A program made the translations under genes and the position numbers. The notes under the pieces are model-generated. The model was not told the DNA's origin. It worked only from the letters and a program-made list of their open reading frames with translations, and ran no database searches. Shown here one piece after another: positions 25,922 to 39,442 of a stretch of 64,000 bases of DNA. Source of the stretch: Gymnorhina tibicen (Eukaryota; Chordata; Aves; Passeriformes; Artamidae); assembly GCA_013399875.1 (NCBI GenBank), contig VXAZ01000444.1:254188-318187 (forward strand). The letters run 5' to 3'. Each line of letters opens with the position of its first letter. The first letter of the stretch is position 1.

Positions 25922-27568
25922 ACAACAGCTTTGCGAGCAAGCTGGGAGCTGGGATTGCTGTCCTGCCCCCATGGGCAACAGCTCTGCTCTCTCAAGTCAT
26001 GGATGGCTGATCCTGCCTCAAGAAACAGCAAAAGCAGAACACGGAGCTTCATTCTGTGCTCATAGATTTCAATAATCACGTTTCAGTCAACTCCAACAAG
26101 GGCAGAATAGATTTTTCTTAGTCAGTTTTTTTCTTCCGCTTAAAAATAGGTGACATGAATTTGACTTGTCAGTTTTAATTAGTATTTGCATTATGTTCTG
26201 CTCTAAAGAAGTTGTTCTGTTTTGACAAACAAGGGAGAAAAAATCTGATACATAACTCAAGCCTAGAATTTTGGATGTCAACATGAAAGGCAAAACTAAT
26301 TAAGATGCTTCACAGGAGATCCCAGTGCTTCCCACGAACACCAGTGACATGATGTTTTAGACAGGCTTTCTTTATATTTGTATATATACAAACACATCCA
26401 AGTAGTCAGGGATTCACAAAATTAAAACTGACATCAATTAGTGCTAGCAATGGAACAGAGACCAAGACTTGTAGCTAAGTTCAAGCCTAATGATACTGGA
26501 TATTGCTGCAAGAACACATCAAGAATCAATCTCTATTTCAAATAATAGAATGTAGTGACTCAAGTCAAAGATGTGAAGAAAGTGTTGTTAGCAGCAGCAG
26601 CTAATGAATAGAAAATTGACAAAAAAGTGCAGATTCTCCAGAGTGCACTGCTGTAGTCAGTCAGTATTGCATACAGATATACCCCCAGGGACACCAGCAG
26701 AAATAAGCATACTTTTAAAAAAAGTTATTTGACTTATTAGACATTTCAATTAAACTGGCAGAAGAAATCTTTTCCTTTTTTGAAGCATCTAATTTAACCA
26801 AACTTACAGGTGTGAAGTGTGCAGCCAGGGCAAACTTGTATACACATTCCAATGATTCTGTTTAATGTTTAGTGCCATTTCTGACGCTGCAGAGTGTTAG
26901 AAGCATGAATGATGCAGAGCATTGAGGAGCATCACTGAAAAGTCAGTCAAAGCACACTGGAAGGTTCTTCTCCAACCCTTTGAGGAGCCTGCAGCTCTTA
27001 CAGCAGGAAGAGGCCCAAAAAGATAGGAGCCATCTTCAGTCCTAGAGCAATATTCAAATTTGAATTGTTTTTCCACTTGCCATAAATAGTTTAGATGCCA
27101 CTGACGCTTTTAACACCGAGTGAAATGTGCATGGGACAGCTCTACAGATCAGAAACAGCAGAAACATTTCCAGCTGTGTGTATTCCCCTTTGTACCCTCA
27201 CCTATTCCCAAAGGCAGGAAAAGATGCTGCTCCAAGAAAAGCTTCCCACAGCACAGGGAGGCAGAGCACAAGAGCTTCATTTCTCCTGTTTTATACTTCT
27301 GGCCTTACCTGACCTGGAAACAGAACCTGCCAGCATTAACAAGGCACAAGTAAGGACAGACATAGTAACTATTGAAGTACAGCAGCAAGATAACCACACT
27401 GAAGAAGGGGGAAAGCTGGGTAAGATGAAGAACAGTGCAAAAAGCCCTGAGCATTGACATATGCAGACAAGTTTCACTGGGAGCTAAGAGTCACTAGAAC
27501 AGCCTTCTAAGAGCTGGAAAGGGGTAGGGTTGCCTTTGTGGTTTTAAGATAAGAGTTTTGTTCTATGA

Positions 27569-27600
27569 TGTCACACAAAACTATGATAGTTTGTGTGACA
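27569..27600. repeat. Near-perfect 32-bp palindrome
   Basis: The left arm TGTCACACAAAACTAT and right arm ATAGTTTGTGTGACA are complementary around a single G at 27585, with one extra A in the left arm. Either strand would fold into a hairpin of about 15 pairs with almost no loop. Confidence 0.95.
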
Positions 27601-27996
27601 TAGCTGGCTCCAGTTGGGAGTGGTGGGGACGCAGGCAGGACCCATGACCAGGGTGACCTCTTGTACATTCCTTTTGCCAACATCAACTGTTTGCTTGCTT
27701 GGTGTGTGTTTGAGTTTGAGCAAGAGTGTTGGGGAAGCCTTGGTGGTAGGAAGGGGTGGGGTGAACAGAGAGGAAAAGGGAGGAGAAAGCATGAATACTT
27801 TTAAGACAATACCTCAGTTTTGCAGGACAACAGCTATTTACTTGTTGAACAGGCAAGTTATGAGACTGTTGGGAATCAAGCTTTGTACTGAAGTAGCAAC
27901 TGGCCTCTGATTACAGCAGTGTGAACTCTGCTGCTCAAATAAAACATCAAAATCAAAGCTGAACCATGCCACAAAGGGAAGATTTCAGAAAGAGGA

Positions 27997-28031
27997 TTTG
28001 TTTTGTTTGGTTGTTTGTTGTTTTGTTTTTT
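27997..28031. repeat. G/T-rich simple repeat
   Basis: An irregular run of GTTT, GTTTT and GTTG words. Low complexity, no other feature. Confidence 0.8.
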
Positions 28032-30486
28032 GAATGGCTGTGACCTGATCATAATCAGATTAGCAAAAAAGCAGTTGGTGGGCTTTTTTCCTTAATACAA
28101 CAGGGAGGAGAGTGCAGACAAGAAAGGCAGCTCAAAATGGGGAAACACTTGCGTTAATAGAAATGCTGGAGTGTTTCAGTGGAAGAGACCAAGTGTTTTG
28201 GTGCATCTCCCTCTTGTGTCACAAGCTCTCCCCTCAGCATGTCACTGTGGTAGGACCAGGGCTTGCCATAGGGAAGACGTGCTTATTGCAGGGATCAAAC
28301 ACCAAAACAAGTCCTGCAGTGAAAGCTCTCTGCCTACCTCCATGAACCTTGCCCCTGTAGAAATCACCAGGTTTTATTCCCCCTGGGTTTTCTGAAATGC
28401 TCTTTCCCTTTATCTAAATTTGATTATGGTGCTCACCCACAGAGGAATTCAGGCTACTGCAAGTATTTAAATCTCTCCTCACAGTAGGTACTCAAGTTCA
28501 GGGTTATAAATTTAAACACAGGAGAGCCAAGATGAGTCCAAGCATCTTTGTACATGGGCAGAGCGACCAACTCCATCTCACCTGTCAGATGGGAACAAAT
28601 GTGACAACCTGCGACTCTCCAAGGTTAGAGCACAAAGGTGAACAAGGCAAGTGTGAGTAAGACTGCTGGGCTCTGTGACCTGTATTTCAGTGAAGCTTCC
28701 CTCTGGGCACCTACATAATTTGTAGCTGTGTGCACAAAATCCTCAAAACTGAGGAGCTGAGTTGACATCACCCAGGACGGGACCTGCTCCAGCATCCCTA
28801 CAAGTTAACAGTAAGACTTCCCATCATCTCTCAAGAGCTCCATGTCCCATGCCATAGCCACAACAGGGATCTGCACCAGGATGAGGATCAAGCACAGCAT
28901 GGCCCCATCATCTTGTTTTAAAGCTCCAGCTGAGCAGAACAACTTCACATGAATTAAGACCATGCATCAGTCTATTGGTCTGTTTCCAGAGTTAAAGTCT
29001 TTTCCTAAAAACAACACAAAATAAAGGAGGCTTAGAAATCTCACCAGGCTAACATAAATGCCTCTTAACCATGAAATACTGATGTTAATATAGAACACGA
29101 ATAATTGAGCTTCTGATTTCTCTGAAAAGTCTAGCCTTACCAAATGTTACAGGACATATAATTTATATTTGGATAGTAGAGCAAATAACAAATGGTTTCA
29201 CCTCTTAACCCTGTCTCATAGGCAGCCCTGAGAACACCAAAGTACAGTAATTGCTATAATGGCAGTTTGCCAAGTTAAGTCTTAATAATGTTATAATAAA
29301 AAGAGTCTTTTTGGCTCTTCTTTTTAGGGTTGATTCACCTTAAAAAGTAATCAATAAATGCATTTTTTCACTTCATCACTGCAAATACCTGCTTGGTATT
29401 TTTTAGCTTTTCCTGCACTCAGCTTTGCTGGAGTCCTACAACAGTGAGCCATCTGGTCATGGATGCTCCAGGCGTCCCCTCAATCTGGAAGTAGCCAGGT
29501 ACAGCTAATGGGACAGATGTGGAAACAAGGAAAGACAGGAACAGTGATGCTTCTATGTTTCAGTCTTTCCTTCAGACTCCTTAGTCCCCATTTCCTATCA
29601 CTAGACTGCCAAGCACATTTTATTCCAAGAAAATACCCAAAAATAAACATCAAGTGAGGGCTGACCAGGGCTTGGCTGGCTACCAAAGCCACAGACTTTC
29701 CCAAGCACTGCTGTGCACTGCAAAGGACTCTGTGGCAGAACTGCATCCCGCAGGCCAAGCCAGTGGTGATGGTGCTACCAGCACAAGTGACTGCAGAGCT
29801 CTGGTCTGACTGAGCACATAAACCCCGTGACCAGGGAGCCCTCAGAGCAATCACTGTGTACCATCCTCTTTGCAGACCTTACTGGTGTTACCTTTCCCTT
29901 TCGACTCACACCCTCCACACTGTGAACAGAATAGGGGGGCCTAAAACACAATGCCTTCATTTCACCTGATTCAACCAGCTTGTTATTAGAAATAAGTCAA
30001 ATGAAGAAGTGATTGCATTTCCCTTTACAAAAAGAAACAACACCACAGTAGTCATTCTTTACTGACACAATAATATTCTGGTATCTCACCTAGAGCCAAA
30101 AGTAGTCCAGTGGGAGCCAGGCAGGTGCTCAAAGATCCCCATTCCCAGCCTAGTCCAGTGCTGAGCTGTTCTCTTAATTCAGGCTCATATTTCTCAGGAT
30201 TCCTGCCCAACTCCATATGCCATTTTAGGGCTGTATTTGAGCACTGAAATCACCCATGCCCCAGTGACAGGGCAGGAAACAGGTATCTAAGGCAATGGCA
30301 AAGAGTCAAGATGTCACTGCGCAAGCTGCTTGCCTGAAGCTGGCCCAGGGATGAGCACTTAGCTGGAATTTCACACAGCCAACAACAGTCCTAAAATCAG
30401 TTAAATTATTTAGAAAAGGATGGTTACAAAACCTCTAGATATCTTTCTGAATAATGAAACCCAGCAGATAATATAATTGAATATCT

Positions 30487-30509
30487 AATTTCACAGCAGC
30501 TGTGAAATT
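30487..30509. repeat. Perfect 23-bp palindrome
   Basis: AATTTCACAGC and GCTGTGAAATT are exact reverse complements around a single A at 30498. It lies 130 bases before the long CR1 copy. Confidence 0.95.
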
Positions 30510-30639
30510 GTCTGCAAACATTTACCCCTCATGCGTCTCGTCCCATCTACATAAAATCCATCCCAAGTGACTCAGAAGCAGTAGAAACTCAGTCCAGCTG
30601 ACAAACCGAAGCAGTGGATGAAATTTTACAGCTAATTGT

Positions 30640-31545
30640 GACAAATTCTGTTTGGACCAGTCCTGTTTATTATCTCTATCAATTATCTGGATGAGGGGAT
30701 CAAGAGCACACTCAGTCAGTTTGCATGTGACACCAGGCTGGCTGGGAGGGCAAGAAGGCTCTGCAGAGGCACCTGGACAGGCTGGATTGATGGGCCAAGG
30801 CCAGTTGTGTAAGGCTCAGCAGGGCGAAAGGTCGGATCCTGCACAGTGCCCCAGGGTTGGGGCAGAGGGGCTGGAAGGTGCCCAGAGGGAAAGGACCTGG
30901 GGGTGCCAGTAGAGAGCAGCTGAACAGGAGCCAGCTGTGCCCAGGTGACCAAGAAGGCCAATGGCACCTGGCCTGTACCAGCCATGGTGTGGCAGCAGGA
31001 CCAGGGCAGTGACCGTGCCCCTGTGCTGGTGAGGCCACACCTTAAATCCTGTGTTCAGTTTTGAGCCCCTAGTGACAAGGAGGACATCGAAGGGCTGGAG
31101 CATGTCCAGAGAAGGGAGCAGAGCTGAGGAAGGGTCTGGAGCACAAGGCTGATGAGGAGCAGCTGAGGGAGCTGGGGGTGTTTATCCTGGAGAAAAAGAG
31201 GCTCAAGGGGGACCTTATCACTGTACAACTGCCTGAAAGGAGGTTGTAGCCAGGTGGGGGTCGGTCTCTTCTCCCAAGTAACAAGCAACAGAAGAGGAAA
31301 TGGCCTCTAGTTGCTTCAGGGGATGTTTAGACTGAATATTAGGAGAAATTCCTTCACTGGAAGGGCTGTCAAGCACTGGAACAGGCTGCCCAGGAAAGTG
31401 GTGGAGTCACCACTCTTGGAGGGATTTAAAAGACACACAGATGTGGCACTTGGGGACATGGATTAGTGCTGGACTTGGCAGAGCCTGGTTGGACTTAGAG
31501 TTCTTAAAGGTCTTTTCCAGACTAAATGGTTCTGATCTAAGTGAT
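30640..31545 (+). mobile_element. CR1 LINE, longest copy (about 0.9 kb)
   Basis: Sense-strand CR1 covering the end of ORF2 and the 3' UTR. The beginning translates to a decayed reverse-transcriptase end (LDEGIKSTLSQFACDTR, where active copies usually have a FADDT-type motif). Later landmarks are GTGACCAAGAAGGCCAATGG, CTTATCACTGTACAACTGCC, GGAACAGGCTGCCCAGGAAA and a final GGTCTTTTCCAGACTAAATG. Stop codons and changes break the frame, so the copy is dead. The terminal ATTCTATGAT tandem is lost. Confidence 0.94.
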
Positions 31546-34500
31546 GAGATATTCTTGTTGAGAACACAAGCTATTATGCCTCAGTTTTGACAGGCCTTCA
31601 CTGTAGCTTAAAATATACATCTTCTAAATGAATGTATCTCTCACTAGTGCACACAGCCACTGCTGTCTTTCCTCAAATTGAGAGACTCTAGCAGTAACGA
31701 TACTACCTGTGTTTATATATATGTGTATGTATACATATTAATGTAGTATCTCTGATTTCTCTCCAAAGAGAGTCTTCCATTGTATTTAATAATATTCAAT
31801 ATGGACATGATGTAGTTTTGTAGAGCACAGAAGTGACTTTTTAGTACCAGAATAGTGAGTGAGACATAGTGACCCCCAGCCCCACAGACTATAACTCCTA
31901 CATTTCTTTCTTAAAAGGGCTGCTGCTTTTGCCTGCCAACTCCCACTAAATCCCTAGCCCCATGTCAGCTGGACATGGTACATTTTCCCCCCTTGCAAAC
32001 ACCATGGATATTTTTAATTTTGCCTACACATGAACTGCTGGAGCAATCTCCAATTTTTTAAAAAGATCTATTTATACTTCTATCATTAAATCACTCCTCA
32101 CTTTCATTTTTTTATTGCCACTTAAACCTCCAACAATCCTAATTTCTAACTGATAAAACCAAATCATACTGGATTGGGCCCAGTTCTCCTCCTACACTAG
32201 TGTTACATTAGCATAACCACAGTTTTCAGTGAAATTAGTCTTGTTCACTTTGCTGGGAAACAAAGAAAAAGAATCAGTCCCACCGTTTCCTCCCTAATAC
32301 ATTTACAGGAGGAGTTTAGTCCACAAATACATATGCATGACCCAACACTGGAGGGAGAATTACTCAGTATGGCCAATGAGTATTGCAGCAAATCTGATGT
32401 TGCGTTGTCACTAATCATTTTCAGCAAGCAAACTGGCTCATTTCAGTTATCACAACACCTGCAGACACTAGAATTAGACAGTAGACATTAGTATGTACAC
32501 CAAACAAACCAAAATAAAATCAGTCCTACGTCTGCATTGAAACAACTCCACAAACACCACGAGGGAGATTATAAATGAGTTTGACTGGACTCTGATGTGT
32601 TACAGATAATTGCACATCTAAGCAAATTAAACATGGCCTGCAGATCTGATCTTTCCCCCGCTGCTTTTGACTGTTCTCACAACAGCTGATCTGCTACAGA
32701 AAAAAAAATTAAAAAGATCAGGGTACTGCAGCAGTGTGACAACCTGTTACCCAGGACCCAGGCCCTGGGTTTTGCCCCAGGCCAATGTAAAACAAATGGG
32801 CTCTGCAAAGCCTTGTCACAGCTGACTTATTCAGTCCTCTACTCTTCTAAAAACAATATTCGCCTTTAATTTTCACTTCAAAGGTCCTGCTTCAGCAGGG
32901 TTAATGAGAAACAAATCACAAAGCAAATTAAGGCTTAATCATTGTGCAATTCCCTTAGATAACTTAATTGTCTCATCCTCGCTATTTTGCAGTGTAAATA
33001 ACTATATCTCAGAACCAAAGTAAAACGTGCTTCAGTTCAAGGTCACCAAACAAGTAGAAAGAGGCAAGAACAGAGGCAAGATGTCCTGACTTGTCACCTC
33101 CACTCAGTCCCCTGCTTCAACCACTAGGTAGCATCCACTCTTCAAGTTGACACAAAACCCAGGAAACCAAAGTCAACGCTAGCTGCTAACTAAAAATGTG
33201 AGAACAGAGGCTGGGAAAAGGAGCCTTTCCACATTGATCGTATAAAGGAACTGCAACTTAAGCCAGCGTTTGATGTGCAGTATGTCTGACAAATAGACTT
33301 GTATACAAAGTTATCTGGCTCTTTTTACACATCCTTGTAATAACTTACAGCAACTATGGATTCAAGCACCACTTCTGAACTCAGCTGTAATTTACTCTTC
33401 CTTGCTGAGCTGTTTATCATCCTAATGGCCCTGCCAAAACTAGAATAAATTCCACCAGACATATCATTAAGGTATTTAGTAATCACTACGAGACAGTGAC
33501 ATAATTCACTAAACCCAAAATACCCCAAAATGCTGTTTCTGTCCCTTTACAGTTACTGAAGTGCCGTAATGAAATTCTATTTGGCTGCAAAGTGAAGATA
33601 TGTATGGATTTACACATAACATAGAAATACCCATTTAATTAGCAGCTGAGATGTTTAATGGCTAGTATTAATTTCTGTTAAACACCGAGATAACTCTCAG
33701 CTGAAAACTCTGAATTCAGAGAGTTGTTCAGGATTCATTTTCCTTCAAAGGCTCAGAGGTAAATTTTAGAAGCAACTGCACAACTAAGAAGTCTTAGTTA
33801 TGAGCAAATCAAGAGACCAACACTCAGAACTGAGAAGACCTACAGAAATTGCTCCAAGGTGGCCATCCCACATCCATCCCAGGCTGTAGTAAATACTCTC
33901 TGCTGCAGCCCCAGAGGACGGTGCAGTTAGAGAGGTGCAAATTGTTCCTTACCCAAAAGCCCGATTACCATACTCCACAAAGCATGAAGATGGAGAGGTT
34001 GTGCAATTGCCATCCCAGCTATTATCACCAGCTGTGCTGTTCCAGCCCAGCTCCGTGCCCCTTCAAAGAGGTCACTTATATGTAACAGCAATTCCTCGAA
34101 CAACAATACCCACAAACACACTCCAAGGCAAGCAACCAGCTACAAGCACTCACAAGATGCTGCCTCTTGGAGTGGGAGCAGTAAAGACTATTCATTGTTT
34201 TCCAATATTTCAGCATCAGAAAACAGAGTGAGGGAAAAGTCTGGCATCTGAAATGACACATTCTGTCAGCCCGAGGACCCACAGTTAAAAACAAAGTCTT
34301 TATTTCCTTCTTGGAATAAAGCCTGGCCAAATCTCTCCAGCCCTCAGATGGGATCAGCAGGGGAGAAGCATCCCCACTTTTGAGTTCTTACAAAGGCACT
34401 GAGTGGCGCCGATTCCCGCTGCAGAGCAGGACTCACACAGACCAGCCAGCAGGACCGGCCTTGCTTTTCATCTACAAACTTCACTTTTTAAACATGCTGA

Positions 34501-34708
34501 GCACAGAAACCCTTCAGTGTCTGTATTACCAACCTCCTAATACTTTTTCTGTGCAATCCTAAGAACGTGGCAAAAATAAACTGAGGCTTCCATTGCCTGT
34601 TGAAAAGCAAAGGAAAAGCTTGTGCACTGCAACTAAAGCAAAGCTCATTTTACACTTTCCAGTCACTGATACACAAAGTGCAAACCCCTGCATTCCCTGA
34701 TGGAAATA
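31546..34708. other. Intergenic, no gene seen
   Basis: A TA/TG-rich patch lies at 31711-31738. The AT-rich, repeat-free block at about 32880-33010 has homeodomain-like ATTA words and could be a conserved non-coding element; this is an impression only. No coding exon was recognised. Confidence 0.45.
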
Positions 34709-35065
34709 CAGGGCCTCCAGGGAGACCTTACTGCACCTTCCAGTACACCTAAAGGAGCCAGAAGAGAGCTGGAGAGGGATTTTCACAAGGGCATAGAATG
34801 ACAGGACAAGGAATAATGGCTTCAAACTGACAGAGGACAGGCATAGATTAGATATAAGGAAGAAATTCTTCCCTTTGAGGATGGTGAGGCCCTGGCACAG
34901 GTTACTCAGAGAGGCCATGGCTGCCCCATCCCTGGAAGTCTTCAAGGACAGGTTGGATGGGGCTTTGAGTAACCTGGTCCAGTGGAATGTATCCCTGCCC
35001 ATGGCAAGGGATTTGGGATTGAATGAGCTTTACAGTCTCTTCCCACCCAAATAATTCCATGGCAT
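34709..35065 (+). mobile_element. CR1 LINE 3' fragment
   Basis: It starts GGCCTCCAGGGAGACC, goes on GATATAAGGAAGAAATTC, GCCCTGGCACAGGTTACTC and GGTTGGATGGGGCTTTGAG, and ends in a decayed ATAATTCCATGG. It is about 357 bases, sense orientation, same subfamily and nearly the same span as the copy at 18771. Confidence 0.93.
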
Positions 35066-36859
35066 TTCCTCAGTAAAAATAAAAATACCAGCCTTCTTCC
35101 ACATGCACAAAACCCCACATTTTTCTTTGTTGCTTATAGGTTATTGATTTTCAGTTGTTCAAGTATAAGTGAATCTGTAAGACTTCACCTCTAACCGCCC
35201 TGCATGTGCTTTTTTGTTATAGAGCAGTTTCAGGCAGCAAAATGTCAAAATAAACAAGATAAACAGGTAACTGTGACAAGTTTTCCCAAGGGTAGAAAAA
35301 CATTAGCAGCACCTGCTGCATTTTCCATCTGCTCTGAAGTACCCAGGAGGAAAAAACTCAGAACTTTCATGTAGTAAATAATTTGAAATGAACGACTTGA
35401 TTCCTTTAGGAAAACCCAGGCTGTGTCAATAAATAAATAATTATACATATACACATTTCTATACAATGAGGAAAGCAGTATAAGATCTACTCTAGAATCT
35501 AAAGGGCTTCAAGTCAAAGTGCAGCTCTTTTTCCTTCACCCGTCTATTCCTCTCTTTCAGTGGTGGCCTGCAGGCAAGGGATGAGCCCTGGGAAGGAGGG
35601 AAATTTCTGATCTCGGGGACATCAGGAGAGTCTCACGTGGAAGCAACTGCCCTCAAGGTTAGCAGAAAAAGGCCCTGCTACCACTTTCACGCATGGCTTG
35701 GTTATGACTAACCCAGGTAGGGTTTAACCTGTGTCATTGCCTAAATACTTAACGTTTCTCACACCCCCTAGGCTGGGCAGGGTGTGCTAGGGCTTGGTGT
35801 CATCAGCTCAGTCAGGAGCACAGCAGCTCTGTGGGGACAGGTGGGCTGGGAGGGGCACAGTCAGTGGAGGGCAGCAAGAGGGACAGGTCCTGTGTGTGAA
35901 AAACACCCCTTGTCACCACTCTAATTCCTCCATCACCACCAGCAGGGCAGGGAAAGCCACAAGCTACCAGGACAGAGCAGCTGTGTTTTCCACAGGAGAC
36001 ATCTGCTTTCTGGAACATCTTTTAACTTTCCCATAAAGAGCATTGTAGCAAGGAAGCAATCCTCCTTCCCTCAGCACCCTCGCTCCTGGGGCAGAACTGC
36101 CCCCTCCTACCTCAGTGAGGTGTCTCTCCTGGTTTAGTCTCACCAGTCCCCACTGCAACTAGATGTGATTCCTGTTTCACACCGCCTCTGAGTGTTGGAA
36201 CCCTACAGAGCCCTCAGGGCTGGCACAGCAGCCACAGCACAACAGCATCCTCCTCTTCCAGCCATGCACTGCCTGAGAAAGTACAGCCTCTCCCCAGGGA
36301 GATTTAAGCCCTTGGGGGTGGGTGTAACTCCCCACACCCAGGGGCAGCTCATCAGCCCATCAGCCCCGTCCTATCCCTGCCTCGACAACCTGTGCCCAGG
36401 TTATCATTCCTACAGCCTGGGGCTCTCCAGAGCTGACACAAACCAAGAGAGAATTGTGCTTTGGGAGCATTTGACAGTAATCACTTCATTTTATTTACAA
36501 CTAAATCATAGCTGGGTAGGGAAAGACAAAGAAGACTAAAAAGCAAAAGCTTACTAAAATACCAATATATGTGTTCATTTAATAGTTTCCAAAGTGTGCT
36601 CTGGTTTTCTCTAGATTTCTTAAGCTTTCCTTACTGTATTGCCTGTTTCTCTGCAGCCAGACACCCATTCCCTGCCACCTGCGTGTCCCAGTGCCATAAA
36701 AATCCTTGGGTCATTTTTTATATTAAGGGGTTTCTTAACTTCATTGTCCTGGCCAGGTCCCAATTTAAGTACAATCCCTTCAAATATTCCTCTTATTTCA
36801 ACCAGAAATGGCTATTACAATTACTTCCTGCAAATTGTTTTGGAGCTTTTTCCATGCCC

Positions 36860-36872
36860 TTTTTTTTTTTTT
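36860..36872. repeat. Poly(T) run, T13
   Basis: An uninterrupted T run with no attached element recognised. Confidence 0.9.
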
Positions 36873-39442
36873 CATGCAAAATAGCTGTCACTTTCCACCC
36901 AGGAGATGGTTGTATTTTGATGCCACGTTAATACCTCTATCCTACACACTTACCAAAACCAGTGGGAACCTATCTTGAGGCAAAGCAACCTGCTTACAGT
37001 TGAGAAAACAATTTTGCACCCTATTTCCAGGGAAATTCAGAAATTTTGCTTGCAGGAGGAGCACAGTGATGAAGGAAGGACATAACAGTTTATTAAATGT
37101 GCTATGTATAAAATATTCTACATACAAAATAAATTATGTGCTTCAACTGGACAGACTTATAAAATGGTTTGATGGCTCAAGTCTATTTAAAAGGTAATCT
37201 AAGCAAGCTGTGACTGTACAGACATTGCACCTAATCTAAAAGACATTAAAGTTTCCCTGACCTCTTAGAAGCAATCATTTCAGTTAAAAACCTTATCAGG
37301 AGACCATGCTTGGAAGAAAACATAGAAATATATTTCAGTTAATGGTTCAGACCCACCTCGTTTGCTCTGGAATCCGACCCTGTACTGTAAATTCTATCTC
37401 TGCTGTACAGTACTCATAGCCCATGAATAATGGATATTATAAACAAGCACTAGAAAATGAAAATTCAGTTAATATTATGGAGCCTCCATTCACAAGTGTA
37501 GTTCATGAGTGATATGAATTTTATGGTTCTTATCACCAATGAAAAAAAATTGCATATCCCATCACAGAGTTCTTACAAGAACCTATTCTGCATTTCTTAT
37601 CTCAGGGTTTTTGTGGTAAGAAATATTGCATTAGGTCCAGTGATTTACATTTTTCCAATAAAATTCTAAATACATATGCAATTGCTCTTTTCTGACTGGT
37701 TTCATGTAATAAATTATAAGTTTGGAGGTAAATACATCAGGACAAATATTGATTTCTAAATAGTCACCATGAGTGAGATTTTATCCTGGTAATAAATTAA
37801 CACACCTCTTATCTTTTATATCTCTGTCTTATCTCCCAGTTACTATACTTTGTGACAAGTAAGTAAATAAATAACACTGCCTCACTTCTGACAGTTCAAT
37901 TCATTTAGTTACACGTGGTAAAAACAGCAGGTACTGCATGAGTCCATGAAAGATTTTCTGGCAGCTCTGCTCAGATAGACATTTTGAGATTTGCCACTAT
38001 CATAAACGCTGCTTTCAGTGTGTCACATCACCAAGCATTGCAGGCTTCACTGTAGAAGCAGCACGTGAAGTCCAGTGCCTGTTGGAAAAGATTAGGAAAA
38101 AAAAGTAACAATACTGCTTGGGGATGTCATTGAATGAATAGTCCTTGTTCACTCAACAGGTCTGCTCCATGGCTTTTCAGCAGTTCTTTGGTTTAATGGA
38201 TATTCTTTGTTTTACTGGATAATCTCAGCCTCTAGTACCTTAATACCATGGCTATATGTGACATCTGGTTAGGAAACAGGAGCTCAAGTTACAGTTACAA
38301 CTGGACCCCTCCATACTCCCACCTTCCCTGCTACACAACCAGCACAGAGACTCCCTGAGAACAGCTCCAGTCAAGCCAGCACGGGAATATAACCAGGGCA
38401 ACCTGTGGACAGAACCCACTGTCTGAAGAACTGAATGAGTACAGCAAAACCTGCCCCAAAACAGAGGTGGGGAAAAGAACACAAATAGAATGTCTTGGAT
38501 ACAGCACCCTCACAAAGCTCCGTGATGGAGACCAAGTGTGTTTCAGCCCTCATTACACCTCCAGCCCAGGGTGACTCTCTCTGTCCCATCCCTTCCCTAC
38601 AACCCAACACCACCTCATGCCCTGACTTGTCACCACCCCGGCTCCCACACCTTGCTGTTCACAGCTCAGCTGTGCTGTCCTTCCCAGGAAAGGGCAAGGA
38701 AACCGATATGACAAGCTCTGCTTCCATAGCACCTGATGGATAGACGTATGGATAGGCACGGAGAGGCACAAGAAAGACAAAGGGCCTTGAAGGAACACAC
38801 AGTGAGGAAACCAATGGCTGTATGGAGAAAGTTTCTTCCCTGATGAGAAAGGCCAGAGTGCATCAGGCAGCTGGCTCACAGGCAGGTGAAAGAAAACATG
38901 TGGATCCAAGGAGATGTCTCAGATGTCCTGGGTCATTCACCTCCAGGTCTAAGCTGGGCTTCTGAGATATGTCTGAACTCAAGCATGTTTGTCAATTCAA
39001 TCTGCTTTCTGGGACTCAACAAAACCCAAGTTGATGTTCCAAGTATTTATTAAAAAGTAACTGCTAGTGGAGAAAAAAAATCAATAAGTAGTCCAATGGC
39101 AGATTTATTACATTTTTAACAGGTAAAGGGAATTAATCTATTTTATGAACAAAAATGGCAATAGGAAAGTATACTGAAGGATTCTCAATCAAACATTAAA
39201 ATGAAAACAGCATATGCAATACACATTTATATATAAATATATTGGTTACATTCTTCTTAAATAGATTAAACAACATTCATTAGCAACATCCAAAAATATT
39301 TCTTTGTGGCAAGAAAATCTTCCTTCACAGCAATACTGCCTCTCCATAAGTTTCCACAACAACAATTTTAGCGTTTGGGACTAGAATAGGTATTCGACAC
39401 ACCAGATCAAACCCAGAGCAAGTGATTTGAAACTAGTTTATA

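Larger units (their letters stand above)
22893..30639. other. Intergenic, no gene seen
   Basis: No gene was found. The interval contains the 56-bp direct repeat pair at 24553 and 25866, a G/T-rich run at about 27997-28031, the palindrome at 27569 and the palindrome at 30487. A GC-richer stretch at 22893-23220 gives open frames on both strands next to the LTR, none of them recognisable. Confidence 0.45.
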
